A stretch of 64,000 nt of DNA from Telopea speciosissima (taxonomy: Eukaryota; Streptophyta; Magnoliopsida; Proteales; Proteaceae). The first letter of the stretch is position 1, and every line of letters starts with the position of its first letter. Of the stretch, positions 33,200-44,676 are shown piece by piece. The notes under the pieces are model-generated. The model did no database searches. It had not been told where the DNA came from and saw nothing but the letters and a program-made list of their open reading frames with translations. Position numbers and translations under genes: made by a program. The DNA lies in NCBI RefSeq assembly GCF_018873765.1, contig NC_057922.1:44102321-44166320 (forward strand), written 5' to 3'.

Positions 33200-34862
33200 T
33201 GTCAGTCATAGGATCACCTCTTGGTTCGCCCAATCCCCTAGGGATTGAAAAGATCAAAGTTGAATTCTCTTGATCACCTCCATGGTTGCCCATGGGAAAC
33301 CAATAAATTTATGCTTGAGTTTGATATAAACATTTTATACAAACCATCTCTTTTCTTGTCCCATAAAAATTATGGGAAAGAAACAAGAAAAGAGAAACAT
33401 CTCTTTCCATCCCATGGAAAAAGAAAACCATCCTATACCCGAATGCAATGCGAAAAAGAATCGATTCGGGTTTTCTTTCACATCCCATGGGATAATAAAA
33501 ATGCAATTAACCACTAAAAGAAAAATTAGATTGGCTAACCTGTTGAGCCTCAAGTGTTGCTCCTCCAATAGATAGTGGTTCTTCCTCCAATGAGCACACC
33601 AGGTAAACAAACTTGAACCTCCATTGGTGCAACCAAGGTTCTCCAAGTCAATCCTACATTCTCTTCTTTAGATCTTCAAGAACAATACTAGGTTTCCAAA
33701 ACCCTAACTCTCAAAAACTAGAGAGCAAGAAGGAGAGAGAGAAGAGAAAGGCAGAGAGAGAGAGAGAGATGGAGCCAAAACCATCCAGGGGGGAGGGGAG
33801 GGAGCAGAAAACGTCCAAGCTTGGAATGGGCACCCCCTCCTCTTGGTGTGTTTATATAGATAGGATTTTCAAATCTTGTTTGGATAAATCCTAGTGAGAG
33901 TCAGTTTCTCTCTCCTTTTTGACTTGGACCTGTTTAAACCTGATGGACTTTTAATTGGTGAAGAAGCAAAATCTAATAGAGAATAGTTAATTAATTATTT
34001 GTTATATTTTTAATGGATAAATATAATTAGCACCACATCCATTAAATAAAATAAATAATTAATTAATTAGCAAATTCCAATTATACCCTCATATAATAAT
34101 AAATTATTATGTACAAACCCACCACTAATCAACATCAGCATTATGGAATCTAGGGGATGTACACATGTACGGCCAAACCCCATTCCATAGTACATGTCCA
34201 TATGAGAGCATCTATGTACATGATCGGATCCCATAAAACACGATAAACTATTTTTAATCAAAACTACATATAATCTATCATTTTATGTAAAATATGTTTT
34301 GCAAAAACCATTTCTGAAACGGTACTGGATCCAGATTTCGATCTGACCATCCACAGACAATCTCTATCTTGATGTTTCCCAATCGAGCAATGGTGATCAT
34401 ATTGAGCAACTCTCTCACTCACGAAATTTTTGCACTTTCTTAGAACACCGGCTTTGACTACCTTGAATCCTAGCCATTGAATCCAAATAATGTATTCACA
34501 TTTTGTAGTGACGGGGTCCTCTCTGGTACAGGGTTTCGGTGACACATGTCTATCCCATCCTATATGTGGCAGCAATACATGAGGAAATCAACAAATCAGA
34601 TTCTTCGTCAATGCACATAATTATGTGAACTCGCATTTATATCCCGACATCAACATGTCTAGGCATACCCAATGCGACGACCATTTGATAAGGATGCCCA
34701 GCCCAAACCCTAGTCATGACTACCATTTTAAGTAAAACTTACGAACACAAAATGCTCAAAAATTTATATCGCATGTGATAATATTAAACCAAAATGTATC
34801 AACGGTTCAATAAAATGTAAATCGTACCCAACCAGAACAAATCGGGTTTGATGGACACATAA
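33200..34862 (-). repeat. Family-A LTR, copy 2 (solo, interrupted at its right end)
   Basis: Collinear with 1077-2772 from 'tgtcagtcatagg' to 'ggtttgatggacacataa', including the purine-rich segment at 33730-33780 and the 'tagtgacggggtcctct' segment. No primer-binding site lies to its left, so it looks like a solo LTR. The last few bases are missing at 34862, where a gypsy element begins; a matching remainder ('atatccaca') appears after that element at about 44679-44687. Confidence 0.72.
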
Positions 34863-36396
34863 TGTTACCCCCCAGCAATGGCGACAATCGGACGCGAAAG
34901 ACTGGAAATGCCCTTTAAACCCATTTTCTTCAAAGTAACCCAGACAACCCCTGTTCCACCTCAAAGGTACACACAACCCCATAGTCTTTGGTGCAACCCC
35001 GCGCAAAATCGTGGCCCTGTACGAAACCCGCAGCCCAGCATTGTGGCCCCATGCGAAACCCTAGCCCCGCACAGCTGCGGCACCATACGACAATGCTACG
35101 CGTAGTTGTGGCCCCGTACGGTGGCCTAGCGTAAAACTGCGGCCCAACATGGTGGCCCCGTGCGAAACCGCGGCGCATGTAGCTGCGGCGTCTTGCGGCA
35201 GTGCTACACCCCATAGGGAAAACTACCCTACGACCCCGCATGGCAGCGCCGTGCCCCGAACAATGACACCACGGGGGACCCCAAAAAAACTTTTTTTCAC
35301 TTTTTTTTGTCCCGTAGTGCCTCAGATTTCACCGCGGAGCTGCCAAATGCGATTTTTACGTATAAATACTCACCCTTCACGTCTCATTTCAACAAGTCCA
35401 AGTAGTGGGAGAGGGGGTACCCCTAGAGCTCCAGTTTTTCCTTTTTTCCTAGTTTCCTTGTTTCGGGGCCTTTCCCTAGTCCGATTTCGAGCCTTCGAGC
35501 CTCGTACCTCTGTCCAAAGTTTGGGTCCCCAGAATCCGCCTTCCCTAACCCATTTTCGCCCAAACCCCCGAAGTCTCTCATGGCCTAGTCATTCTGTCCG
35601 ACGTCCTAATGCCTAGTTTTCGAAGCTTTTCGATGCCGTTATTTTGTCTGAGGTCCTAGTGCGCAACACTTGTGAGCCATTACTCTGCCTGACATCCGGG
35701 AGATTACTTTCCAAAGCTTTCTGATGCCGTTACTCTATCCGAGGTTCTAGTGCCCGACACTTATGAGTCGTTACTCTGCCCGACATCTAGGTGATTACTT
35801 TCCAAAGATTTTCTGATGCCATTACTCTATCCAAGGTCCTATTAATCGACATCCGTAAACCGTTACTCTGTCCGACAAAGGGCAAAATAAGTCTTTTGCC
35901 TCCACCTGAGCTGGGGGACGCGAGCTATCCCGTATAATTATATTGTTTTAAAGAATATAGGTACAAATCTTTTTCATTGCATTTTAATTTCGTAACAATG
36001 TAGAGTTTTAAATTACTCTTATGTAGCATACAATAGTTAATTTAAATTCGTTTAACTTTAAGCAGTTTGTGCATCATTTTAGCTAGCATCTAGTAGAAAG
36101 ACCGGTTTACCTAGGCGAGATAGGTGCCTAACACCTTCCTACTCTCGTATCCTGACCACTTACCTCGAATCTCTGACCAGACCAAACGAAGTCCTGTAGC
36201 CCTTCACAGGGCTACACCAATGGGTCCTAGGCCCTAATCCTAGGTGACGACTCCATTTCACTTGATTATATGACCCCCATCCCCCGATAAATCATAACAT
36301 TCGAGAAGATGCATTCCTTCTCTCTCCAACCGAGGAGCATAATCCAAACCCTCTGAACCAAGCATTGGAACGTGCAGTTCCGAGAATGGACCCTCA
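34863..36396 (+). repeat. Gypsy left LTR (GC-rich U3)
   Basis: It starts TGTTACCCCCC and ends GGACCCTCA. The U3 part (34863-35345) is GC-rich with imperfect tandem units such as 'gtggccccgtgcgaaacc' (34990-35210). TATAAATA is at 35361-35368. The downstream part contains three diverged units of about 100 bp ('tgccgttactctatccgagg', 35620-35880) and the conserved end 'gggctacaccaatgg...aggtgacgactcc'. Confidence 0.75.
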
Positions 36397-36399
36397 TAG

Positions 36400-36416
36400 T
36401 GGCGACTCCACTTGGG
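36400..36416 (+). other. Gypsy primer-binding site
   Basis: TGGCGACTCCACTTGGG, close to the TGGCGACTCCACTGGGG primer site found in several plant gypsy elements, three bases after the left LTR. Confidence 0.75.
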
Positions 36417-37767
36417 ATTGATGGTCAAGCTTTCAATACTAGATGCTACCGTTGAACATAAGAATATTCTCCCTTCCACATTGTTTGATTGATAATGTGT
36501 TTGGCTAACCCCTTTTGTTGTACTAACAACATCATGCATCGTGTTCGAAGTGAAATCAAATGACGAGGGTACTTCTTATTGTGTCTCTACCCCTGGGGAG
36601 GTGGGGTAAATCATACTAAGTACTCTGAGATTGAATGATAGTCGCTTCCTACACCACTATCATGCACACACAACACTTCATGGGAACACACAACCACGTG
36701 GTTAGTCGCTGGACCCCATGTGTAGTCATGGATAATTCGCGACGAACCCACAACCCTTGATATTTATTGTACGGGTCTAGAATCATCGATGAGGGTATTC
36801 GTTAGTGTGCTGTGGGATACTCGCTACCCAAAAAGGGCACTAGCTACTCTGAGATCGCGTAACCTATTCCCTAGGTATATTAAAAGAACCACGTACTTAC
36901 AATTTGAGACCACGAGCGATAGGTATATCGGTTCTATCAAGGGTAACGTTGTTCTATCCTATCAGCTTACCTATTGCATGCATCATGTAGGAAATTAGAC
37001 CATATATGATTAGGATACACCACAAACTAACATAGTAGGGCTGAAAGCGAGATTCCCGGTGGTCTACCTTTCTTAATATGGATTGCCTGTCATAAGAAGG
37101 GGCTCTATCCATCCCTCGATAGTCGCTCATCAAAAATGACATATCCCTCTGGGCTAGTGTATCAAAAAAAAAATGTTGCCTCGATTGTCCCTCAAAGAAT
37201 GATACGCTATCCAGTATGGTACATCAATGACAAAGCTCTGAGCGTCCCGCGATATAAGGCATCCCGTATTAGCAAAGGATAGACTACTGAGAGATTCAGA
37301 ACCAGGTTGTTTTGTTTGCTGTTGTGTAACGATTCCAATTTGACCTAAACCATCGAACAACGAAGGATTTATGGTGTCACTACATCAATTCTAAGATTAT
37401 AAGGGCCTTCCCTGATTAATCCTAGGTGTCGGCGTAATTACACCATTAATTACCTGAATAAGATGAAACTAAGAGGTCAAACGCAAATTGTTGTGCAGAC
37501 TAACCTTGTTTGTATTTATTTGTTTATGTATATCTTCTAGTACAAATAAAAAAATATAAAATATAAAATCATAAAAAAATCTTTTCAAGACCTAAAATAA
37601 GTTTTATAAAGCACAATCCACGACAAGAGATATTCTTGTTACTCGTGTGGGCCTATCATGATAATGGGCTAACCTGAGTTGGTCCAATTTGATCCTCAGA
37701 GGTCTTAAGTACTTCCATTCCTCCACTTAGGCAGAGTCTAGTAAGATCATCACCAAGTGTGGGCACC
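36417..37767 (+). other. Gypsy leader between primer site and gag
   Basis: About 1.35 kb with no family-like frame. Short open frames on both strands appear to be chance. This is the usual long untranslated leader of such elements. Confidence 0.55.
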
Positions 37768-38770
37768 ATGGATCCGTCAAATGTCAAGCCGTCAATTGAA
37801 GTACTGAATCAAGAAATGGTCAGCATGCGGAAAGAAATGATAGAGATGAAATAGTTGGTCGCACAGATGGTTCAGGTACTACAGGGCCAGTTTAGAGGAG
37901 ATAATGCGCAAAGCCCTGGAGAACCTAGGATGACACCGACGGTACCTAGGGTGCAGCCCAAAGTCATGATAAAAGAAGAGGAGGTTGTGATTGTCAATAC
38001 CCTACAGAATCTGCCTGAGATTGAAAGGGAAAAGCAAATGAGGGAAAAGGTCGAGAAACTGGAGATCGCCGTGAGAGGCAAAACAGTTACGAAACCAAAA
38101 GATGATTTGGTTTTCTTTCTGACGTGAAGAATACCCGAGGATTTCTTATGGAAGCTTGACAAGTTCGACGAAACTGGAGATGCCAAAGCCCACTTAAAAA
38201 TCTTCATCACTGTCGCCAAGTGGGAACTCACAGAAAACCAAATGGGTCAGGCCTTCCTTTACTCATTAGCTGGATCAGCTCTGAGGTGGCTCACTCAGTT
38301 AGACCAGACTCAAACTCAAACCTGGTCGGCAGTTGTGAAGGCATTCACAAAGCAATATTCTTACAATACTGAATTGGATATCACACAACGAGAGTTGGAG
38401 ACACTAAGGTAAGGACCAAATGAAGGGTTCTACAATTTCATCATGAGGTTTAGAGAGAAGGCCACAAAGATATAGAGCCGCCCAACAGAAGAAAAACAGG
38501 TGGAGATGATCTTGGAGAATCTAATATGGAGAATATCATGATTATCTCTACTGTCAGTACCTCACAACTTTTGAAGCACTCATAGCTACAGGGAAGCACA
38601 TTGAAGATAAATTATTCAGAGATGCCAATGATCAAGACAATCACACGATGCAAAATCAGAACCAAAACCCAGAGGTGAATATGGTAAATTTAAGTATGTG
38701 TGAGTTCACTGATTTGGGCATGACTAGGTCTATGGCATACATCGAATTGAAGAAACTAGGGCTTCTGGGC
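37768..38770 (+). pseudogene. Gypsy gag remnant
   Basis: From the ATG at 37768 (MDPSNVKPSIEVLNQEM) one frame runs through at least four stops (37852, 38125, and two in 38410-38480). After a coiled-coil-like acidic/basic stretch it shows the retrotransposon gag core: KLDKFDETGDAKAHLKIF, AFLYSLAGSALRWLTQL, AFTKQYSYN and EGFYNFIMRFREKA. This capsid domain forms the particle in intact relatives. The stops exclude a full-length product. Confidence 0.85.
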
Positions 38771-41690
38771 ACAATTTGACCACGACCAGTCAAAGATCCT
38801 CCACCTTCTTGGTATGACCCGGATCACTACTGTGACTATCACACCCAAAAGGGGCACCCTACTATTGAATGCATTACACTCGGGCCTACTATCCAAGACC
38901 TGCTAGAAGCAAGAAAGTTCAAGCCAAGTGTAGAACATCAATCTGTTAATCAAACAATCAACGTCCTCAAAGAAGATTTAGAAGGGTTTGACCCCACCTC
39001 CTTGATCTAAGCTTCGCCGGTTCCTTCAGAAGAGGTAGTGACAGGTCGAAAGTCTTCACCAATGATGTTCACCCAGGATGTCCATGAATCTTCTCTTCCT
39101 TCAACAACCGATATGACCAAGCCAAATGGGCCTGAAGGTAATGAAGAGAGATCAAGGAAGAAGAGGTTTTGGCAGGATTGGAATCTCGGATTGAGCTTTT
39201 GCCTCTATCTCCAATAGCAGATCATGCATCAGGCCTGATAATCAAGGAGTAAAGATTGCCTAGAGCTTTTCCATGAAATTACTCTCTTCAGTCATGGGAA
39301 TGATGACCTCCAAGGACTCCCTATCCATCCAGATTATCCTTTCTTCAATATCTTTGAGATAAGAAATCTATACCAATTGTCTACTGAAGCCCTTTGTTTC
39401 CTTTGGTACCTCTGCGAAAGATACGTGGTAGCATTCGGCTTCCGTGTTCCAGAATTGTTGACCTATATGAGCTAGGATGAATCATATCCAGAATTTGTTC
39501 CCCCTCGGTCAAACACAATGAAGTTCCTTCTTCAGTTTCAGACGTAGACTCAATGGCTCGAGTAATTATTTGGTTGTGTAAAATGGAATGTCCTCTATAC
39601 CCTCCACAGTCCTCACTGAATACAGGATTTGTAAGAAGAACCAAATACAAATCAAATCCTGTGTCGACCTCACAACACTTTTCATTCTGGTACAACATTC
39701 AGTTTGGTGGATTTCTTTAACAGAGGATATAGAAAGGATGATTGAGAGAAGATAAGGAATCATTTGTATGAGATTAACGGAGTCCCTAAGGAGCGAATTC
39801 CTCTAAATTTATGGAAAAATCCTTTTGATGCTACCACAAGTTTTAAAAGAGAATACTTCTTTTGCATTGCCAGCCTACAAACTGATAGAGTCGTCGAAGA
39901 AAGTTCTCCATATTCCTCCGATGGAACATGGACAAACACTGATTGAGGACATCACTGTCGCCCGAAGGCGTTAAACTACGATCATTAACTTGATGAGTAT
40001 CAGTCTCGCTGGCCGACTTAAAATGGATCCAATACCTAGCTCTGGTTAGAAGGGCACTTTTGATGGTACAAACTGCACAGTCCCATGACAAAGTAGTGGC
40101 AATACTTCACTCTTATGTAGACAGGGTCGCACTGAAGACATCATTGGGTCCGCGTCCCTTAGGTCTTTAGGTCTTTTCATTCAGTCAAATTTCCACCTGT
40201 AATCTCATCCAATGTATTGTCTGTTAGCTGTCAATGAACATTTTTTCTCTTTCCATCTATCCAATTTCTTTCTTTTTACTTTCATTCGAATAACAGTTTA
40301 GGACGATCTCCTAACTGTTAATATAGAAAAATTCATTACTGCTTTCCCCAATGTCAAAGTCTTGTTGGACAAAGATCTTGAGCTTTCTATACATCTGATC
40401 CCCTTCAAACGAGCCGAAAGCTTAGATGAAGATTTCATCTTGTAAAACCTATTAAGGGAGGCCCTCTTTGGCCCCAAGTTATCCTGGATAAATCCTAAGA
40501 TAACAAAACCAGCTAGTCCTAGCATTTTCTAAAAATAAAAAAAAATTATCTTGGCCCACCTACACCCCATTACCCATATATCCTCTTGCTTATCAAATAT
40601 CCCACTAGCTTCTAGGGTCTGATCGGAAGAAGTCTCCTCGATGAAGTAAGATTTCAAAAGGGCAATACGTTTTCGAAGGATTTAAAAAAGAAGTAGCTCC
40701 ATCTCCACAACCAAAATTGGGCCAATCTCAAAAGAAAAAAAATGAGAGCAACAAAGAAATGAGAGTTCAAAAAATAAAAAAAGAGAGGATGCATTGGCTC
40801 AAGATATTGCCGACAATTGGGACCAATTAGACCATGGGGTAAATATTGCCAATTTTCCTTCAGGAATGGAATTGTCAAAAGTACCAAGGTTGAAATTACC
40901 AAACTCTTCAGTTGAAACACGAGGGGGATTGCCAAACTTCTTGTTTACACTACTGAAAAGAAAAAGTTCCCCAATAAGTTCAATTACCAGACTCTTGGTA
41001 GAATTTTAGGAACAGAAGTGTCAAGTCATGGTTGGATCCTAGGGGCATATTTGAGCCTCTACCATCCTTTGGAACCTAGTGCTAAGCCCCATTACAACCT
41101 AGTAAAGCCCTCCCGGGCTAAATGATGATAAGACTCTCATCCACAGCTTTGAGCTCACCCGGCTATGATAGAACTAATTATCAAGGCTTCGATGTTGGGA
41201 TATCTTTGTCCCGAACTACGTTTGACCTGATCCCTAGTCAGGGTATGTGGGCGACTTGATTAAAGAACAATTAAGTTCGGTCCTCCATCCATCCATTTAC
41301 TTCTCTATCTTTTTACCCTCCATATTTTGGCTCTATTCTCTTCTTCGTCAATATCTCTCTCTTTGATGAAACCCAATGATAAAAAATAAAAAAAAGGAGC
41401 CTGTCTACCAAGGTCATGGGAATTTATGACTTGGAACATCAGCAGCAGTGTACTCACCCTTTTAACCAGCAAGGTGACTAGGGGAACCAGAAGAAGAATC
41501 AAGTTATCACTGGGGCAATTTCTATTTGAGATGACGGGGCATGAGGAAGAAAGTTTATTTCCCTGGGGCAGTCTACAGGAAAAAGAGCATCTAAAATATA
41601 AGGGACATCCTGTCCATGGAGAACAGTTCCTAATCGTTGAAGAACCTTGACGATCACACAAAAAAGAAAGATAATGCTACCCATAGAGGA
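38771..41690 (+). other. Gypsy internal remainder, pol absent
   Basis: 38810-39010 reads a zinc-finger-like CDYHTQKGHPTIEC and IQDLLEARKF, as found after gag in Tat/Ogre-type elements. 39050-40120 has scattered plus-strand fragments (such as FNIFEIRNLY, YEINGVPKERIPLNLW) interrupted by many stops, which I do not recognise. From 40120 to 41690 no coding motif is visible. No RT or integrase signature exists in any frame given. Confidence 0.55.
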
Positions 41691-42359
41691 AGGGAAGAAT
41701 GACCTATCCACCCATCATGGTCATATCCATTTTGACTCACTGGGGAAAAATTCTACCCATTCAACCTTGGCCCCTCAATGTTTGATGAGCCTATGCATGT
41801 AACAGGGATGTGAATAATATGCCTACGTGGAATTGTGCAATAGGGTTTCAAAATAAATGCTTTTGCAAAATAAAATGTTCTTTCAAGAAAAAAATAAAAA
41901 AAATAGTAAAAAGTGTAAATCACAATCATGGAAAACGCTTAACTCCCAGATTGTCTAGGTTTTTTATGATTCCATCACAATTGTTCACTAACCTTTTGTG
42001 AAGAACAGGTGTTGTGCAGTACAAAAATGAAGGATATTTGGTAAGTATCTCTAATTGTATGTGATTGCGTTTTATTTGTGCATGTTTACATCATAAACAT
42101 TTGCATAGGATTGTTTTCTCTTTACATAAAATGTTTTTTTTTTTATTTACATGGGGTTGTTTTCACTTTTCCAATTTCGATTATGTTTTGTCACTGTAGT
42201 ACCTGTGCAATACTTGACTTCTCATGGTATATATATATATATATGATTGATTTTCAATTTTCATCATGCATAAGGATTGCACTGTCATATGTATCGTCCA
42301 GTGCTTTGATTTCTGTTATGCTTACATGCAACCTACTCATTTGATCACCATTGAACTCG

Positions 42360-43235
42360 TGTACAACTAGATCTCATATTATTTAACTCCCACCAGACTC
42401 ACGTTTGGCTTGAGCAAACCTTCGATCTCTTCTGCACTCTCGTGCAATTTGATTATTCGATCACTACTGAACTCATCAATGACCTTTAAAAATTCTGCAC
42501 TCTTGTGCAACTTGATCATATACTCGTGTATAGCCTGATCATTCATTAAACCCATTATACTCATGTATAATTTGATTGCCCTACAAATTTGATCCCCCTT
42601 GTACTCGTGTACAAGTTAATCATTGACTTTTCTGATCCTCGCTATACTCATGTGTAGTTTGATCGTCCCATCAATCTTCGCTCTCAGCTATACTCTCATT
42701 CAAATCAATCCATCAAAAGATCAAATCCGACCGAGCGATGCTCAAATGTTCGCACATAGTCCTTCTAATCTCCACTATACTAGCGTATAGTCCGACCTCC
42801 CATGGTCCCTTGATTTCTGCTATACTCGCATATAGACCGACCTCTTGTGGTCTTTTGATTTCTGCTATACTCGCGTATAGATCAACCTCCCATGGTCTCT
42901 TGATTTTCGCTATACTCGCATATAGACTGACCTCCTGTGGTCTTTTGATTTTTGCTATACTCGCGTATAGACCGACCTCCCGTGGTCTCCTGATTTTCGC
43001 TATACTCTCGTATAGGCCGAACTCCTGTGGTCTCCTGATTTTCGTTACACTCGCGTATAGACCGACCTCCCGTGGTCCCTTGATTTCCGCGTGTAGCCCG
43101 ACCTCCCGTAGTCTTCCGATCCCCACTATACTCATGTATGGTTCGACCTCTCGTGGTCCTCTGATCTCCTCTATACTCACATATAGTCTGATCTCCTGTG
43201 GTCTTCTGATCTCTGATATACTCGCGTATGGCTTG
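42360..43235 (+). repeat. 45-bp satellite with palindromic core in the right U3
   Basis: About eleven well-preserved units of about 45 bp (42765-43235) each contain CTATACTCGCGTATAG or a close variant, a 6-bp inverted repeat around a TCGC loop, followed by 'accgacctcccgtggtc'. More diverged units ('actcgtgtacaac', 'cactcgtgcaattt') extend left to about 42360. Long open frames exist on both strands only because the unit length is divisible by three. Confidence 0.85.
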
Positions 43236-43285
43236 ATCACTGGTTGACCCCATCCTTCTGGTTGAGTGATGCCACCTCATCCTTA

Positions 43286-43465
43286 AAATCAGATTCTCGC
43301 TGAGCGTTGCTTAAAATCAAAACCCTACTAAGCGTTGCTCAAAACCAAAGATCCTTGTCGAGCGTTGCTCGAAATCAAAACCCTATCGAGCAATACTCAA
43401 AATACAAAAATTCCTACCGAGCATTGCTCAAAATCAGAATCCAGTAAAGCGTCACTCAAGGCCAC
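43286..43465 (+). repeat. 'gagcgttgctc' tandem repeat
   Basis: Six diverged units of about 30-40 bp with core GAGCGTTGCTC and 'aaaatcaaaaccct', directly following the 45-bp satellite and preceding the right LTR core promoter. The core is itself a short inverted repeat (GAGC...GCTC). Confidence 0.75.
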
Positions 43466-43574
43466 TGCCATTTTGAGATCTGATCAGCTAATTGATATCC
43501 GATCCTTGGATCACTCATTGCTATTTGATCTATTGATCACCCATTGTCATCTGATCCTTGGATCGGCCATTGCC

Positions 43575-44676
43575 GTTAGATGCAATTTTTTCCTATAAAT
43601 ACCCCCCTTCACTTCTCATTTCAACATGTCCAAGTGGTGGGAGAGGGGGCACCCCTAGAGCTCCAGTTTTTCTTTTTTTTCCTAGTTTCCTTGTTTCAGG
43701 GCCTTTTCCTAGTCTGATTTTGAGCCTTTGAGCCTCGTCCCTCTGTCCGAAGTCCGGGTCCCCAGAATCCGCCTTTCCTAACCCATTTTCGCCCAAACCC
43801 CCTAAGTCTCTCATGGCCTAGTCACCCTGTCTAACGTCCTAATGCCTAGTTTTCAAAGTTTTTCGACACCGTTATTCTGTCCGAGGTCCTAGTGCCCAAC
43901 ACTTGTGAGTTGTTACTCTGCCCGACATCTAGGAGATTATTTTCCAAGGCTTTCTGATGCCATTACTCTGTCCGAGGTTCTAGTGCCCGACACTTGTGAG
44001 CCGTTACTCTGCCCAAAATCTGGGTGATTACTTTTCAAAGATTTTTCGACACCATTACTTTGTCTGAGGTCCTATTACCCGACATTCATAAGTTGTTACT
44101 CTGTCTAACAAAGGGCAAAGCCAATCTTTTGCCTCCACCTGAACTGGGGAACACGATCCATCCCATATAATTATATTGTTTTAAAGCATATAGGTACACA
44201 TCTCTTTCATTTCATTTTAATTTCGTAACAATGTAGACTTTTAAATTACTCTTGTGTAGTGTACAGTAGTTAATTTAAATTAGTTTAACTGTAAGCAGTT
44301 TGTGCATCATTTTAGCTATACATGTGGGAATATGACATTTATAAAGGGAGCATATTCGAAAATCAGCATTTAGTAGAAAGACCGATTTACCCAGGCGAGA
44401 TGGGTGCCTAGCACCTTCCCACTCTCGTAACTTGATCAATTACCCCGAATCTCTGACTAGACCAAATGAAGTTTGGTAGCCCTTCACAGGGCTACACCAA
44501 TGGATCCTAGGCTCTAATCCTAGGTGGCGACTCCATTTCATTTGATTGTATGACCCCCAACCCTCGCTAAATCATAACCTTTGAGAAGACACATTCCTTG
44601 TCTCTCCAACCGAGGAGTATAACTCAAACCCTCTGAACCAAGCGTTGGGACATGCGGTTCTAAGAACGAATCCTCA
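43575..44676 (+). repeat. Gypsy right LTR, core promoter to end
   Basis: Collinear with 35345-36396 of the left LTR from just upstream of TATAAATA (43594-43601) to the end GAATCCTCA, including the 100-bp internal units and the 'cctttgccccacctgaa'-type segment near 44130. An extra 'catgtgggaatatgacattt' segment occurs near 44320. Upstream of the TATA box it shares nothing with the left LTR. The left edge of this LTR is not resolved; a purine tract followed by TG at 41700 is one candidate. Confidence 0.75.

Larger units (their letters stand above)
34863..44676 (+). mobile_element. Non-autonomous Ty3/gypsy element with unlike U3 regions
   Basis: A left LTR (34863-36396), a primer-binding site (36400), a gag gene with stops (37768-38770) and a right LTR ending at 44676 give a plus-strand element of about 9.8 kb. 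The R-U5 parts of the two LTRs match, but the sequences upstream of the TATA box do not. Between gag and the right LTR I find no RT, RNase H or integrase motifs, so it lacks pol. The 5-mer cataa occurs at both outer junctions. The gag type resembles Tat/Ogre-lineage elements. Confidence 0.7.

Noticed and set aside
34930-35616. Open frames of 103-155 residues in the gypsy left LTR
   Set aside because: They follow a GC-rich tandem repeat and lie inside an LTR; opposite strands are open too.
42713-43247. Long open frames (about 170 residues) on both strands with 15-residue repeats
   Set aside because: They arise because the 45-bp satellite unit is divisible by three and lacks stops; no start context or family similarity.
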